From: a virus
Strand: one strand, 5' to 3'
Length of the DNA: 31,639 bases
IMG/VR virus record: IMGVR_UViG_3300042867_001824
Coordinates: 1 to 31,639 of that record
Shown here: positions 1-8,996 of the stretch, piece after piece
Layout of the letters: every line of letters starts with the position of its first letter
Numbering within the stretch: position 1 is the first letter of the stretch
The notes under the pieces: generated by a model
Told to the model about the DNA's origin: nothing
What the model saw: the letters and a program-made list of their open reading frames with translations, nothing else
Database searches by the model: none
Translations under genes and position numbers: made by a program

Positions 1-197
1 CCATAAACGCCTGTGTTTAATGTGGCTATAGTGCTTATATTTAAAAGTAATCTCTGATCTCTTGGCAAAGTCTCATCATACATTTGAACTAATTTTACCG
101 AAAATTTTGCCTTGTCGTATGCTGAATCTATTTGTCTTTCATCAACCATCTCGGTTCCAAGAGTAGATTGTTCTAACCATTGTATAAAACTTTTCAA
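1..197 (-). CDS. 5' part of an unknown gene with a capsid-targeting-like N-terminus (cut by window edge)
   Basis: The minus strand is open from about position 254 to the window edge, so the 3' end is missing. No ATG precedes the conserved-looking part. I chose a TTG start at 197-195 because GGGG lies five bases upstream and the peptide would then begin (M)KSFIQWLEQS. That resembles the leaders of other proteins in this window (MKSFLEFWSQ, MKTFYEFMES). A TTG at 242-240 would give a longer product. The visible part is about 65 residues, soluble and helix-rich, and includes DERQIDSAYDKAKFSVKL. I do not recognise the family. A virion-internal role is inferred from the leader alone. Confidence 0.5.
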   Translation of the reverse strand, partial: MKSFIQWLEQSTLGTEMVDERQIDSAYDKAKFSVKLVQMYDETLPRDQRLLLNISTIATLNTGVY

Positions 198-232
198 GTT
201 AGCCCCATTATTTAAAAATAAACTTGTTATAC

Positions 233-240
233 TATTTATC
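233..240 (-). promoter_or_regulatory. possible T4-type late promoter
   Basis: Read on the minus strand this is GATAAATA, one base off the T4 late promoter core TATAAATA. It lies 43 bases upstream of the proposed TTG start at 197. The region is AT-rich, so a chance match is possible. Confidence 0.25.
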
Positions 241-275
241 AATAATTTTGTAATTTAAAATGTAAATAATTTAAC

Positions 276-860
276 ATGAATAACATTACATTAAATTATC
301 TGATAGAAAAACATAAACTAAATGCAAATAGATCTTCTGGAACTGATAAAGTTAGAAGACATAGCTACATTGATGTTTACGAATCTTTGTTTGCATCAAA
401 AAGAAATGAAAATTTGACAATTCTTGAAATTGGAACACATTTTGGTGGTTCTGCTCTTTTATGGCATGATTATTTTCCAAAATCAAATCTTGTTCTTCTT
501 GATATAATGGATAGAACTTTGGATCAACATATGAAACAAATGAATCCAAATAGATATAAAAAAATAATTTCAAATGCTTATTCTCAAGAAGTTGTAAGTC
601 AAATTAAAATTGATTACTCAAATGGATTAGATATAGCCATAGATGATGGGCCACATACTCTACAAAGCCAAAAAGACTTTATACAACTTTATATGCCCAT
701 GATTCGTAAAAATGGAATCCTTGTCATTGAAGATATAAGTAAAATTGAATATGCACATGAACTTAAAAAAATAACACCAGAAAATTACATTTCCGAAGTA
801 ATAGATCTTAGACATGTAAAAAATAGATATGATGATATTATGTTAATTGTCAAAAATTGA
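276..860 (+). CDS. class I SAM-dependent methyltransferase-like protein
   Basis: The 194-residue protein has the Rossmann methyltransferase layout: a glycine-rich SAM motif I, ILEIGTHFGGSALLW (about 50-64), an acidic strand end LVLLDIMD, and a later strand IAIDDGPHTLQSQ followed by GILVIEDI. The D-D-G-P-H pattern is typical of the Methyltransf_24/CmcI-like group, whose phage and bacterial members often act on sugars or small metabolites. The substrate cannot be read from the sequence. No clear Shine-Dalgarno precedes the ATG. It is one of three such genes in the window (with 9453-10166 and 15550-16152), all on the plus strand beside minus-strand genes. A terminator-like hairpin follows directly. 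Confidence 0.75.
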   Translation: MNNITLNYLIEKHKLNANRSSGTDKVRRHSYIDVYESLFASKRNENLTILEIGTHFGGSALLWHDYFPKSNLVLLDIMDRTLDQHMKQMNPNRYKKIISNAYSQEVVSQIKIDYSNGLDIAIDDGPHTLQSQKDFIQLYMPMIRKNGILVIEDISKIEYAHELKKITPENYISEVIDLRHVKNRYDDIMLIVKN

Positions 861-862
861 TG

Positions 863-897
863 AACTAAACATTTAAATTTAATCATTTAGTTTTTTT
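863..897 (+). terminator. rho-independent terminator
   Basis: AACTAAA (863-869) pairs with TTTAGTT (886-892), and the 3' arm runs into a T tract to 897. It follows the methyltransferase stop. The stop codon of the convergent endonuclease gene (883-885) lies inside the loop. Confidence 0.5.
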
Positions 898-2508
898 ATT
901 GTATTTTTCTTTTGCTTTTTTAGATCTGCAAATTTTACACGATCTGCATAATCCGTCTGATTTTGAATTGTCTGGAGAGAAAAGTTTAAATTCCAATATT
1001 TGCAAACAGTTAACGCATTCTTTCTTTCCGTCAGCTACATGAGGATTGTTTTTTTGCAAATGTGGCTTCGCTCTACTTCCTGTTATATGACCTCCCTCAC
1101 GCTCACATATGTAGCGACCATTTCTGGCTATATTCTTATCGTGCGTAAGTCTTAGCGGAGTATGTTCCTCGTTGCAGAAGGAGCAAAATAAGGTGATTTT
1201 GTCGTTGGCAATATGGGTGTGGTAATATCTTTTTGATTTTTGATTGGCATTTTTCTTTGACTGCTCTTGAAATGTTTTGTCTCCTTGAGTTTCAGCAAGG
1301 TATTTCTTGGCCCAAGAAACTATATCCTTATCCGATACAAGTTGGCTATCATCTTCAGTCCATAATTTAAATTTTAATCCTTTTTTTGCTGCGAAATCCT
1401 TCGAATCATTGATTTGATCGATCACAGTTTGATGTTTTAACCATAGTTTTGGCTTTATTTCCCATATTTCTGTTCCACTATTTAATTCTACATAGAGGTC
1501 TGGATTTCTCCATGATTTCTCTCCACGGAAAACTTCACAACGACAAAAAGATTTAACTGAAGGATTTGATTCTAAAAGAAATAGGCATCTTAGTTCATAT
1601 GATGAAGAAAAATAAATAGGTGAATTGTTTTTTTCGGATTGAAAGTAACCTCTAATGTGCGAATGTTTGAAGTCTCCACTAGCGTGTTGACTAGCACATT
1701 TTTTCGAGATGTTTTCCTTCCATGTCATTCGAACCTCTGGTTTTAAATTCATAACCCAACGATTTTTTCCATAATCATAAATTCGTACAAGACCACGACT
1801 AAAGGCCCATTCGGATTCGGTCATACCATCTGGACATTTGCTACTAGATTTCTTCTGGCTTTGTTTGCTTAATCGTTTTTGCAATATGGTGTTTAAGTAC
1901 GAATAATCAGACTTGTGTTTCTTTTCAAGGGTAAATCCAATAGATTCATAGACTTTTCCAATACTCATACGATTGTCACTGAAACTTATGATTTCATCAT
2001 AGTCCATTTTCTTTGCCCAATCTACGGCTTTTTTTAGTAACTTACCAGCACCACCAATCACTTGTGTTTTGGTTCGGAAACATAGTCGATCTAAAACAAT
2101 TTTATTTTCAGATATCTGTCGGCTATGTCTTCCAAGTGACATGACACCAACTAATTCTTCTTTGTGCCAAAGACCAAAATATACTATTCCAAGATTGTTT
2201 GATCCTTGAATGTGAAATTCTTCTAAAAATGATTTTGAATCTAATTTTGAAAGTTCTTTTACCTCACAATTTCTAGCTGACAATCTTTTCGAGTAACAAC
2301 CAGCCTTGGACAACAAAAGTCCTTCCCATTGTTTTCTTCTAGAAGACCATTCGTCTGAAAAAATGACTATATTTGTTCCCGAAGAAGGCGTTTTAAACTT
2401 TGAAAACGATTTCGAATCGGACAAATCGACAAAGTCAATTGCGAGTTCAATACCAATACTTTGCAGCCATTCTTGTGGTGTTGTTTGTTTCATTTTAATT
2501 TTAGCCAT
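883..2508 (-). CDS. homing-endonuclease-like protein: GNAT-like + PD-(D/E)XK + zinc fingers
   Basis: The protein has 541 residues in three parts. Residues about 105-205 form a GNAT-like domain of the type found in viral selfish endonucleases (LDRLCFRTKTQVIGGAGKLL, then SFSDNRMSIGKVYESIGF). Residues about 298-385 look like a TnsA/Vsr-type PD-(D/E)XK nuclease: E305 in SSYELR, D337 in NPDLYV, and E350-x-K352 in WEIKPK. The C-terminus has Cys pairs (C442/C445, C498/C501, C521/C524) suited to zinc binding. It is divergent from a second nuclease gene at 2643, and both lie downstream of the capsid gene. No Shine-Dalgarno is evident at the ATG used; an in-frame ATG follows five codons later. Homing activity is inferred from the architecture, not shown. 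Confidence 0.75.
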   Translation of the reverse strand: MAKIKMKQTTPQEWLQSIGIELAIDFVDLSDSKSFSKFKTPSSGTNIVIFSDEWSSRRKQWEGLLLSKAGCYSKRLSARNCEVKELSKLDSKSFLEEFHIQGSNNLGIVYFGLWHKEELVGVMSLGRHSRQISENKIVLDRLCFRTKTQVIGGAGKLLKKAVDWAKKMDYDEIISFSDNRMSIGKVYESIGFTLEKKHKSDYSYLNTILQKRLSKQSQKKSSSKCPDGMTESEWAFSRGLVRIYDYGKNRWVMNLKPEVRMTWKENISKKCASQHASGDFKHSHIRGYFQSEKNNSPIYFSSSYELRCLFLLESNPSVKSFCRCEVFRGEKSWRNPDLYVELNSGTEIWEIKPKLWLKHQTVIDQINDSKDFAAKKGLKFKLWTEDDSQLVSDKDIVSWAKKYLAETQGDKTFQEQSKKNANQKSKRYYHTHIANDKITLFCSFCNEEHTPLRLTHDKNIARNGRYICEREGGHITGSRAKPHLQKNNPHVADGKKECVNCLQILEFKLFSPDNSKSDGLCRSCKICRSKKAKEKYNKKTK

Positions 2509-2642
2509 TGTTTAAGTGTAAAGTTTACCAGCCATTAAAGAAGACGAAGACTTTATTTTTGTCATATCATTACTTGACTTTTTGCATGTTTTACTATATA
2601 TATTATATATTACATCAATTGCATTTTACAAGGAAATTAAAC

Positions 2643-3842
2643 ATGTATCTTCAAGAAATTAAAAACATTTTACAAGGTCACGAAGTAAAAATCAAATATG
2701 ATTGTGATGGTGGTTATGAAAATTGTGGCCAAGAAAAGATGCTAAAATTGAAATATGCTGAAAAAAACATTAGAGATAATGATGGTAAACATATTTGTCG
2801 TAAGTGCCAACTAAAAAATAAAAACCCTATGAAAAAAAAGGAAATAAGGGATAAGGTAAAGCGAACTTGTGTGGAAAGATATGGAAGTACACTTCCGATT
2901 AATTCTCAAGATAATATTGAAAAAAGAAGAGAAAAATTTCAAGACGAAGAATATAAAAGAAAATGGGTCGAAAAGCATAAACAGACATCTTTGGAAAGAT
3001 ATGGTGTAGAACATCCTATGCATTCTGAATCTGTAAAAGAAAAGCAAAGGCAAACTATGCAGGAAAACCATGGTGTTGATCATCCGTATCAATCTCCCGA
3101 AATAATGGCAAAAATGAAAGCCAATAATATGGAAAAATACGGAGTTGAAAATGTTGCCGAATTAGCAGAAGTACAAATAAAAATGGCCCAAACTACTTTG
3201 AGAAAATATGGTGTCGAGCATTATAATCAACTGCCAGAAATGAAAGATTACTTGAGGAAAAATTGCAGGGAATGGTTAGCAGAAAGCTATGCTGCTGGTG
3301 GTCCCAATAAAGGCGTTCCAAGACTAGAGGAATGGAATCAAAAACAACGAAATACTGTCTTAGAATTGATATTAGATGGTAAGTGGAAGTCTGGTCACAA
3401 AAATAGCTGGCGTGGATATTACACATCTATTGGTAAATGCAAACGAAGATCATCGTTTTTCAGGTCTGGCTTTGAATTAATTTATCATCATTACCTCGAC
3501 ACATGCCAACAAGTTGAATGGTACGATTATGAACCTTTTGCAATATCATATGAAATTAATGGAAAATTTCACAATTACATTCCAGATTTTCTAGTAAAAT
3601 TTAAAAATGATGATGTCCTTTATATTAGAGAGGTCAAAGCAGATTATCTCCATGATTCTGTAGAAACAAAATCTAAATATGAAGCTGCTAGAAATTTTGT
3701 AAAGATGGAAATAAACATGAATTATTCTGTGTTGTTGAAACAAGACATCTATTCATTAGGTATAGATTTTAAATCACTTAAGCAACAAATCAATGTTGTT
3801 ATTGTGCATGAACCAAAAACAAAAAAACCCAGCCATTTCTAG
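2643..3842 (+). CDS. homing-endonuclease-like protein with (R/K)YGVE repeats and PD-(D/E)XK domain
   Basis: The protein has 399 residues. An open frame extends upstream to 2508, but the ATG at 2643 has a good AAGGAAATT site, so I use it. The N-terminus has a CxxC pair (C52/C55). Residues about 76-200 hold five repeats built on RYGVEHP or KYGVEN followed by S-x-E-x-x-x-K, the array seen in phage endonucleases (DUF7487-like), probably for DNA contact. Residues about 270-375 are a TnsA/Vsr-like nuclease with E278 (FRSGFELIYHHYL), D315 (NYIPDFLV) and E330-x-K332 (IREVKADY). It is convergent with the capsid gene and shares a terminator hairpin with it. It is likely a selfish nuclease, but a general PD-(D/E)XK nuclease role is not excluded. 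Confidence 0.8.
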   Translation: MYLQEIKNILQGHEVKIKYDCDGGYENCGQEKMLKLKYAEKNIRDNDGKHICRKCQLKNKNPMKKKEIRDKVKRTCVERYGSTLPINSQDNIEKRREKFQDEEYKRKWVEKHKQTSLERYGVEHPMHSESVKEKQRQTMQENHGVDHPYQSPEIMAKMKANNMEKYGVENVAELAEVQIKMAQTTLRKYGVEHYNQLPEMKDYLRKNCREWLAESYAAGGPNKGVPRLEEWNQKQRNTVLELILDGKWKSGHKNSWRGYYTSIGKCKRRSSFFRSGFELIYHHYLDTCQQVEWYDYEPFAISYEINGKFHNYIPDFLVKFKNDDVLYIREVKADYLHDSVETKSKYEAARNFVKMEINMNYSVLLKQDIYSLGIDFKSLKQQINVVIVHEPKTKKPSHF

Positions 3843-3857
3843 TTGGGTTTTTTGTTA
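3819..3857. terminator. bidirectional terminator between endonuclease and capsid genes
   Basis: AAAAAACCCA (3823-3832) pairs with TGGGTTTTTT (3845-3854), with A and T tracts on either side. It can therefore end transcription of the plus-strand endonuclease gene, whose TAG stop (3840-3842) lies in the loop, and of the minus-strand capsid operon ending at 3898. Confidence 0.85.
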
Positions 3858-3897
3858 ATCATTATGATCGTAAGTCCTCGTCTAGCAAGGCTTTACG

Positions 3898-5343
3898 CTA
3901 AATAATAAAATTAGCAATCGACATTCTTGCGTAGAACTTCGCACCTTCACGAAGCAATTTCTTGCCGTATCGTGTTAAAATTCCCTTACGAGGACAGAAG
4001 CTTTCTGGATCGAGAACAACAGGAGTCTGAGTAAGAGGAACATAAGGGCAGTAGAAATATCCTGAGTCAAGATATGAATCGCCTTTATAGCCCATAAGGA
4101 TTTGGTTAGATGGGAACAATGGATCTTTATATAGTCTCCAACGATTGTTCACAGTACCAACATACTGGATACCCAAGCTGCTGCTGAAAGTTTCAGAAGG
4201 TGCAGGAGCAAAACCAGCGGTTGCGGTTTCAAAGATTGAAGCAACTTCAGGAGATGTAACGATGAAGTTAGCACCACCACGAAGGGTCTTACGATGAATA
4301 ACGGAGGAAATTTCAACGATCTTCACATAGAGAGATTCGTATTTTTCTTTGATAGTATCACCCAAGGAGGTGTTGAAATCCCAAGCGGTTACAGTACCAG
4401 CATTTTGACGGAGGTCGGTGAGAACTTCACGATCAATTTCAAGATTAATTTCTTGAGCAAGAACTGCGGTCAATTCGGCTTCAGCATCCAAGTTGTGTTG
4501 TGAGCGAAGATCTTGTTGAGCTTCATAAGACCATACAGCCTTCAACTTACGGGTTTTGGCAGTAATATCTTCAGATTCAACAACGAGGTTGATTTCTGGA
4601 AGATCTTGTGAGCATTCAAGATTAGCTTCGTAACTTGCAACGATATTGTTTGGGCCAGGGTTGCCGCCAGTCCAAGCAAGGGTAACTATACCGCTAGTAG
4701 GATCTAAACTTGATCCTGCGGAGATTGCTTTTGGGGTAGGAGTTCCGATATCGGTAAAGTTAAATACACCAGCGGAACTTACGCTGAATGTTTGAATAGC
4801 CACAGCACCATCATAAACAGTACCAGTAACGGTTCCTGTCAAGATAGGGGTGTGTTCAAAAGGACTGTATACAGATGTAGCATCTGCACCATCATCGGTA
4901 GCTCCCACTTCATTTTGAACGAACTGATGGGAATAGAAGATATCGAGATTAGCAGTACCATCTGCTCTCTGCATCAATGAATTTGCATCATCGCCAGGGA
5001 AACCGCTATTATTATCAGCACCACGAGTAGCACCCTTGTTGGAAGAGTATCTAAAGCGGAGATAATAAACAAGACCAGTAGGTCCTAGCAAAGGCTGGAC
5101 TGATACGATCTTATTAGCGATCAATTGTGGGTAGATCCTACGAACCAATGGGATTGAGATTCGTTTGAATTGTGCGATGTCAGCGGTGTCGGTAGACACT
5201 TCGTTGATAAGGCGTTGGTTTTCGAGAAGAACTGCTGTGGCTGCACGAGTATTACGGTCTTCGATGCCTTCGAGGAGACCAGTCTTAGCCCAGCGTCCTT
5301 CTAACTCTTTAGCTTCATTTAAAAATCTAGCATTAGCGTTCAT
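3898..5343 (-). CDS. 23: major capsid protein (T4 gp23-like)
   Basis: This 481-residue protein forms the hexameric head lattice. Recognisable T4 gp23 features include the N-terminal W-x-x-x-x-LLEG (18-26), the segment SIPLVRRIYPQLIANKIVSV (63-82) followed by QPLLGPTGLVYYLRF, and the C-terminal DPESFCPRKGILTRYGKKL region. LLE (23-25) and LLE (39-41) fit the L-x-E cleavage pattern of gp21 proteases, so a short N-terminal propeptide is probably removed. Residues about 165-241 form a Gly/Thr/Ser-rich, beta-type insertion. AAGGAAAT precedes the ATG. It is the last gene of the minus-strand head block, 37 bases after the scaffold gene. It is slightly shorter than T4 gp23 (521). Confidence 0.95.
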   Translation of the reverse strand: MNANARFLNEAKELEGRWAKTGLLEGIEDRNTRAATAVLLENQRLINEVSTDTADIAQFKRISIPLVRRIYPQLIANKIVSVQPLLGPTGLVYYLRFRYSSNKGATRGADNNSGFPGDDANSLMQRADGTANLDIFYSHQFVQNEVGATDDGADATSVYSPFEHTPILTGTVTGTVYDGAVAIQTFSVSSAGVFNFTDIGTPTPKAISAGSSLDPTSGIVTLAWTGGNPGPNNIVASYEANLECSQDLPEINLVVESEDITAKTRKLKAVWSYEAQQDLRSQHNLDAEAELTAVLAQEINLEIDREVLTDLRQNAGTVTAWDFNTSLGDTIKEKYESLYVKIVEISSVIHRKTLRGGANFIVTSPEVASIFETATAGFAPAPSETFSSSLGIQYVGTVNNRWRLYKDPLFPSNQILMGYKGDSYLDSGYFYCPYVPLTQTPVVLDPESFCPRKGILTRYGKKLLREGAKFYARMSIANFII

Positions 5344-5380
5344 ATTAAAATTTCCTTTATAACTTGTTAGAATTTAGCTT

Positions 5381-6280
5381 TTACTTTGGTTTCTTTATAC
5401 CTGAAAGAACCAAAATTTGGTCTATTTCACTGCTGTTGTTGCCGACATTTTCCGCAATGACGACTTCTTGATCAACAACTTTTTGTCCTCTCCCCGTTAC
5501 ATTCTTTGCTTTTTCAGATCTTTCTTTCTGTTCTGTGATTACTTCAGATCTCTTCTGTGAAGATGTCGCTTGTTTTTGCTCTGTAATCAAATTTTTAGCA
5601 TAGCGTACATTTTCATTAAGTTTGGTATTTTCGGTAGACAAGCGAATATTGCGAGCTTCCATAATACGGAGTTGGCCTCTAGACTCTTCCAATTGTTTTT
5701 GGAATTCTTCAATTTTAGCCGAAGAGAAGTTTTGAGATTCGTCATCAGACAAATAGTTACTTGCGATATCAACGATTTTATCCAAGGCAACTTTATGTTC
5801 TGCGATACGAGGATCGCTAACAACATCTTTGCGAGCTTGTTCGTAAATTTCTTGACCTTTTGCTTGCAAGAATTGATCTACTTTGTCTACGATATATTCT
5901 TTCATTTCTTGAAGTTTTTTGTCGTATTCTTCATACAACTCAACTTCGATGTTGCCGTTTTTGGATCGTTCGGTCTTCAACATTTGATAAGCTTCTTCGT
6001 ATCCTTCTTCAAGTGCGTTTTTGTATTCTTCGCCTTGAATATCTAGACGATTTCGCAGATCAGCGATGATAGCATATGCTTCTTCATAACCTTGTTCTGC
6101 GGTTTTTTCAGAGTTTGACAATTCTCCAGAAAGTTCAGTATAGGCTTCTTCAAGTTTCTCGTTATATTCTTTTTCGAGATCTAGCTTTGCCTGATTCAGC
6201 ATTTCGTTGATAGCTGAACTTACTTCCTTTACATCGGATTCTGGTAAAAGTTTCTTGATTGCTTCCATTATCTTTTCCAT
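5381..6280 (-). CDS. 22: prohead core scaffolding protein (T4 gp22-like)
   Basis: The 299-residue protein is highly charged and almost entirely helical, as expected for the T4 gp22 scaffold that fills the prohead and is degraded by gp21 before packaging. It has a near-repeat in residues 60-100 (GYEEAYAIIADL and GYEEAYQML), coiled-coil heptads, and a Gln/Lys-rich C-terminal third. The call rests strongly on position: between a gp21-like protease and a gp23-like capsid gene, as in T4. Several (L/I)-x-E tripeptides could be cleavage sites. GAGGTTAGG lies just upstream of the ATG. Confidence 0.88.
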   Translation of the reverse strand: MEKIMEAIKKLLPESDVKEVSSAINEMLNQAKLDLEKEYNEKLEEAYTELSGELSNSEKTAEQGYEEAYAIIADLRNRLDIQGEEYKNALEEGYEEAYQMLKTERSKNGNIEVELYEEYDKKLQEMKEYIVDKVDQFLQAKGQEIYEQARKDVVSDPRIAEHKVALDKIVDIASNYLSDDESQNFSSAKIEEFQKQLEESRGQLRIMEARNIRLSTENTKLNENVRYAKNLITEQKQATSSQKRSEVITEQKERSEKAKNVTGRGQKVVDQEVVIAENVGNNSSEIDQILVLSGIKKPK

Positions 6281-6326
6281 TAGCCTAACCTCACTTTGCT
6301 AGTATTTCGTTTTTAAAAAAATTAAA

Positions 6327-7007
6327 TCAAACAATTTTAGATTTTATATTCTTTGTTTGATCTTCAATTATTCCACCTAAGCAAGCTATTAATGCTTCTT
6401 TGCTAATTTTATGTATGCTTCTGCTTTCGTTTTTAACTAAAGAATCAGAAGATTCCACTGAATTATTTGATGGAATGTAACTTTCACGCTTGCTTACAAC
6501 TTTTTCTTGGAAAGCAGAATGTGTAGATGGATCAGCCACTGCATCGAAAGTTAATAGTTTATAACTTTCGCCAATAACAAGAATTCCACTTTCATCTACT
6601 CGTCCGTTGCCAACACCTCTGCTGCTGATTCCAACACGCACACCATCATTGATGAGTGCTTTTAGAATACGGCCATGAGGAGTGTTTAATATCTCGCCTT
6701 CACCCATAAGATTATTTCCTTCCCACCATAACTTAGTAATTACATGGGAAGCTTTTTCGAAATGTATGATACTATCTGTAGGATGATCTAATTCGCCAAT
6801 CAATCCTCTTGCTTCAATTATTGGAGTTAGAGCCTTAACATTGTCGTTTAAGACGCTGTAAGGATATTTCCTTTTATTTTTATTGACAGCTTCTGCTTCT
6901 TGGAATTTTCCTCTAAAGCTAGTTAATCCTTTATTAGTGGATTCATTTAGACTTAGAACGAAACCGCCAGAATTGCAGGAGTCAACAAGTAGCATTTTAT
7001 CACTCAT
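6327..7007 (-). CDS. 21: prohead core serine protease (T4 gp21-like)
   Basis: This maturation protease cleaves scaffold, capsid and internal proteins after assembly. The 226-residue sequence has the herpesvirus-assemblin-like phage protease motifs: SFRGKFQEAEAVNKNKRKYP (30-49), the catalytic His in GELDHP (H75), the catalytic Ser in VGISSRG (S128 or S129), and TFDAVADPS (153-161). A GGAG site precedes the ATG. The gene starts nine bases after the preceding 612-residue gene and is followed by the scaffold gene, so co-expression is likely. The C-terminal 60 residues are charged and may be removed on activation, as in T4. Confidence 0.92.
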   Translation of the reverse strand: MSDKMLLVDSCNSGGFVLSLNESTNKGLTSFRGKFQEAEAVNKNKRKYPYSVLNDNVKALTPIIEARGLIGELDHPTDSIIHFEKASHVITKLWWEGNNLMGEGEILNTPHGRILKALINDGVRVGISSRGVGNGRVDESGILVIGESYKLLTFDAVADPSTHSAFQEKVVSKRESYIPSNNSVESSDSLVKNESRSIHKISKEALIACLGGIIEDQTKNIKSKIV

Positions 7008-7016
7008 TACTCTCCT

Positions 7017-8855
7017 TTATTGGTTGATTACTGGTCTTTTGCTTTCTGGGGATAAAGTATTCTTAAGATTAGGCCAAGTATCACTATCTTGATATGTTCC
7101 TAATTCATCATTATCTTTATCTGCCCCTTTTTCGCCCTTCATTGTAAATTCAAAAGCATCAGGAATGTAAGGATTGCTTAGGGAAGGCCAAGTATTATCT
7201 CCGCCATCGTTTCCTAAAGCGTCACCCATCATTTCTTCTTCACCACCGAAGGACTTTCCATCACTTACTGGACTATGATCAACACCATATTCATCCCCAC
7301 CATTAAATTTGGAAGGAACAGCATCGGTTTGTCTCGCAGCCCAAGCATTCATGGGGTGATCTCCACCTACTGAGGTATGAACATCCATGTCTTTCCATTC
7401 ACCAGAGTGATCCAAGTTTGCTTCAACCAATTCACTGATATAATCAGCGATATTTTCTGCTAATTCCAAACTAGGAGCAGAATTTCTATTGAGTACAGAT
7501 TCACATTCAGACATGAAACTAGCGGTTTCCACTTTGGCAACTTCATCTCCGATTTGAATTGCTGCTTTATTCATTTCGTGAAGTGCTTTGTATAAATCTG
7601 AGAATACTTTTAGATCAATGCTATCGCTTTCGTCTAGCTTATCAAAGAAATCAACAGCTATGTTTTGAAATTCAACATATGAATCTTTGCATGTTTTGCA
7701 TTCGGAAGTTACATCATTAGAGTAACCAGCCAATTTTGCGATTTTGCTAACACGACCAGTATAAGCATGATGTGCTGTTCTTAGAATTGCTTCTGCCATA
7801 AAGTTGCAGACGCTATCATCATAATTATTTACATTTGCGATTTCAAGAGCTTCAGCGATGTTTGCTGATAGTTCATCTTGCGTCAAATAAAGAACTGATG
7901 GCCATTTTGCGACAATGTTTTCTAAGCATTCTTCAAGATTAGCATTATCAGATATATTGTTATATCGTTTAAGTTCAGCAATAGCCTTTACGAATGATTG
8001 GTCTTCATTTACTCTTTTTGCTTTGCCACGAAGAACTTTAACTTCGGTATCTAAAGTCTTCCAATTAAATGCAAGAACTTTACCTTCGTTACGCTTTTGT
8101 ATGTTTGGAATTGCCAAAGCAACTACATTTCCGTTGTTGTCATTTTTGACTACAGATTCAGAAATAACATGACCATAATTTTTATAATCAACATATCCAA
8201 ATACATTTTCAGCTAATTTAGACCATTCTTTCATAGTCTTTTTAATACGAGTATGAACTCCCCATCGTTTATTGGATGTTTTTCCCAATTTTTTCTTTGC
8301 TTGTGCAGCTTTTCTTTTCATTTCTCTTTTTATAGAATCTGGAATCATCGCTGCTCGTCTAGCTTTAGTGCGAACGCCAGCCATAACTTCAGCATGTGGC
8401 CTTTTCTTACGATATTTTTTTGATCGTTTTCCAGTTGGCTTGCTAGTAGTAACTATAGCCTTATATCCTTCAGTTAGTTCTCTGCGAACATTTGGCATTG
8501 AGAAATATTCTTCAAATTTAGTATTTGCTTTTTGCTTGTTATTATCAAGCAATGCATCAACCATTTCTGAAATGGCATTACGAGAATTTGCTTTTGCTGA
8601 TTCATTATCGATTACAAGCTCTTGAATATTTTCAAGAATAACTTGATCATCTTCTAATTTGTAAATCGCATGAATATATGTATCATCGGATGTTTTATAT
8701 GTAACATCTGATTCTCCGTAGCAATGCAATTCAACATCAACGCCAAGGGTTTTACCCAAAACATCTTGTGCATTGATTAATTCTTGTTCTGATCTTGTCA
8801 AAGATCCTTCTTCTAAATTTCTAAACGCTTCGAAACTGATAAGTTTTCTTTTCAT
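7017..8855 (-). CDS. large head/core protein of unknown family in the gp67/gp68 position
   Basis: This 612-residue protein lies between the portal-side genes and the prohead protease, where T4 has the small core proteins gp67 and gp68. I recognise no named domain. Residues 1-12 (MKRKLISFEAFR) resemble the leader of T4 internal proteins and are followed by NLEEG, a fit to an L-x-E cut site. Residues about 137-214 are very rich in Lys/Arg (for example KRSKKYRKKRP and KREMKRKAAQAKKKLGK), suggesting DNA binding. The middle is helical and the last 110 residues are acidic, Gly/Asp-rich and low in complexity. Several further L-x-E sites (LTE, LAE) are present. An internal, protease-processed head protein is my inference. 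GGGAG lies about ten bases before the ATG. Confidence 0.7.
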   Translation of the reverse strand: MKRKLISFEAFRNLEEGSLTRSEQELINAQDVLGKTLGVDVELHCYGESDVTYKTSDDTYIHAIYKLEDDQVILENIQELVIDNESAKANSRNAISEMVDALLDNNKQKANTKFEEYFSMPNVRRELTEGYKAIVTTSKPTGKRSKKYRKKRPHAEVMAGVRTKARRAAMIPDSIKREMKRKAAQAKKKLGKTSNKRWGVHTRIKKTMKEWSKLAENVFGYVDYKNYGHVISESVVKNDNNGNVVALAIPNIQKRNEGKVLAFNWKTLDTEVKVLRGKAKRVNEDQSFVKAIAELKRYNNISDNANLEECLENIVAKWPSVLYLTQDELSANIAEALEIANVNNYDDSVCNFMAEAILRTAHHAYTGRVSKIAKLAGYSNDVTSECKTCKDSYVEFQNIAVDFFDKLDESDSIDLKVFSDLYKALHEMNKAAIQIGDEVAKVETASFMSECESVLNRNSAPSLELAENIADYISELVEANLDHSGEWKDMDVHTSVGGDHPMNAWAARQTDAVPSKFNGGDEYGVDHSPVSDGKSFGGEEEMMGDALGNDGGDNTWPSLSNPYIPDAFEFTMKGEKGADKDNDELGTYQDSDTWPNLKNTLSPESKRPVINQ

Positions 8856-8973
8856 GTGTAATCAACTCCCTGTGCTGTAGGTTACAAATATATTTTTATT
8901 AGCACGATTTTGGATGCCGTGTCATTATCGTATATATTGCATTATAACAATATTTTTACTTTTATTTTTCAAT

Positions 8974-8996
8974 ATTTGTTTGTGTCAAAAACAAAT
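8974..8996. other. small inverted repeat in the divergent intergenic region
   Basis: ATTTGTTT (8974-8981) and AAACAAAT (8989-8996) form an 8-bp stem with a 7-base loop. It sits between the divergent genes at 8855 (minus) and 9044 (plus). It could be an operator or be chance in AT-rich DNA. No T tract follows, so it is not a normal terminator. The rest of 8856-9043 holds only promoter-like AT-rich DNA. Confidence 0.25.
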
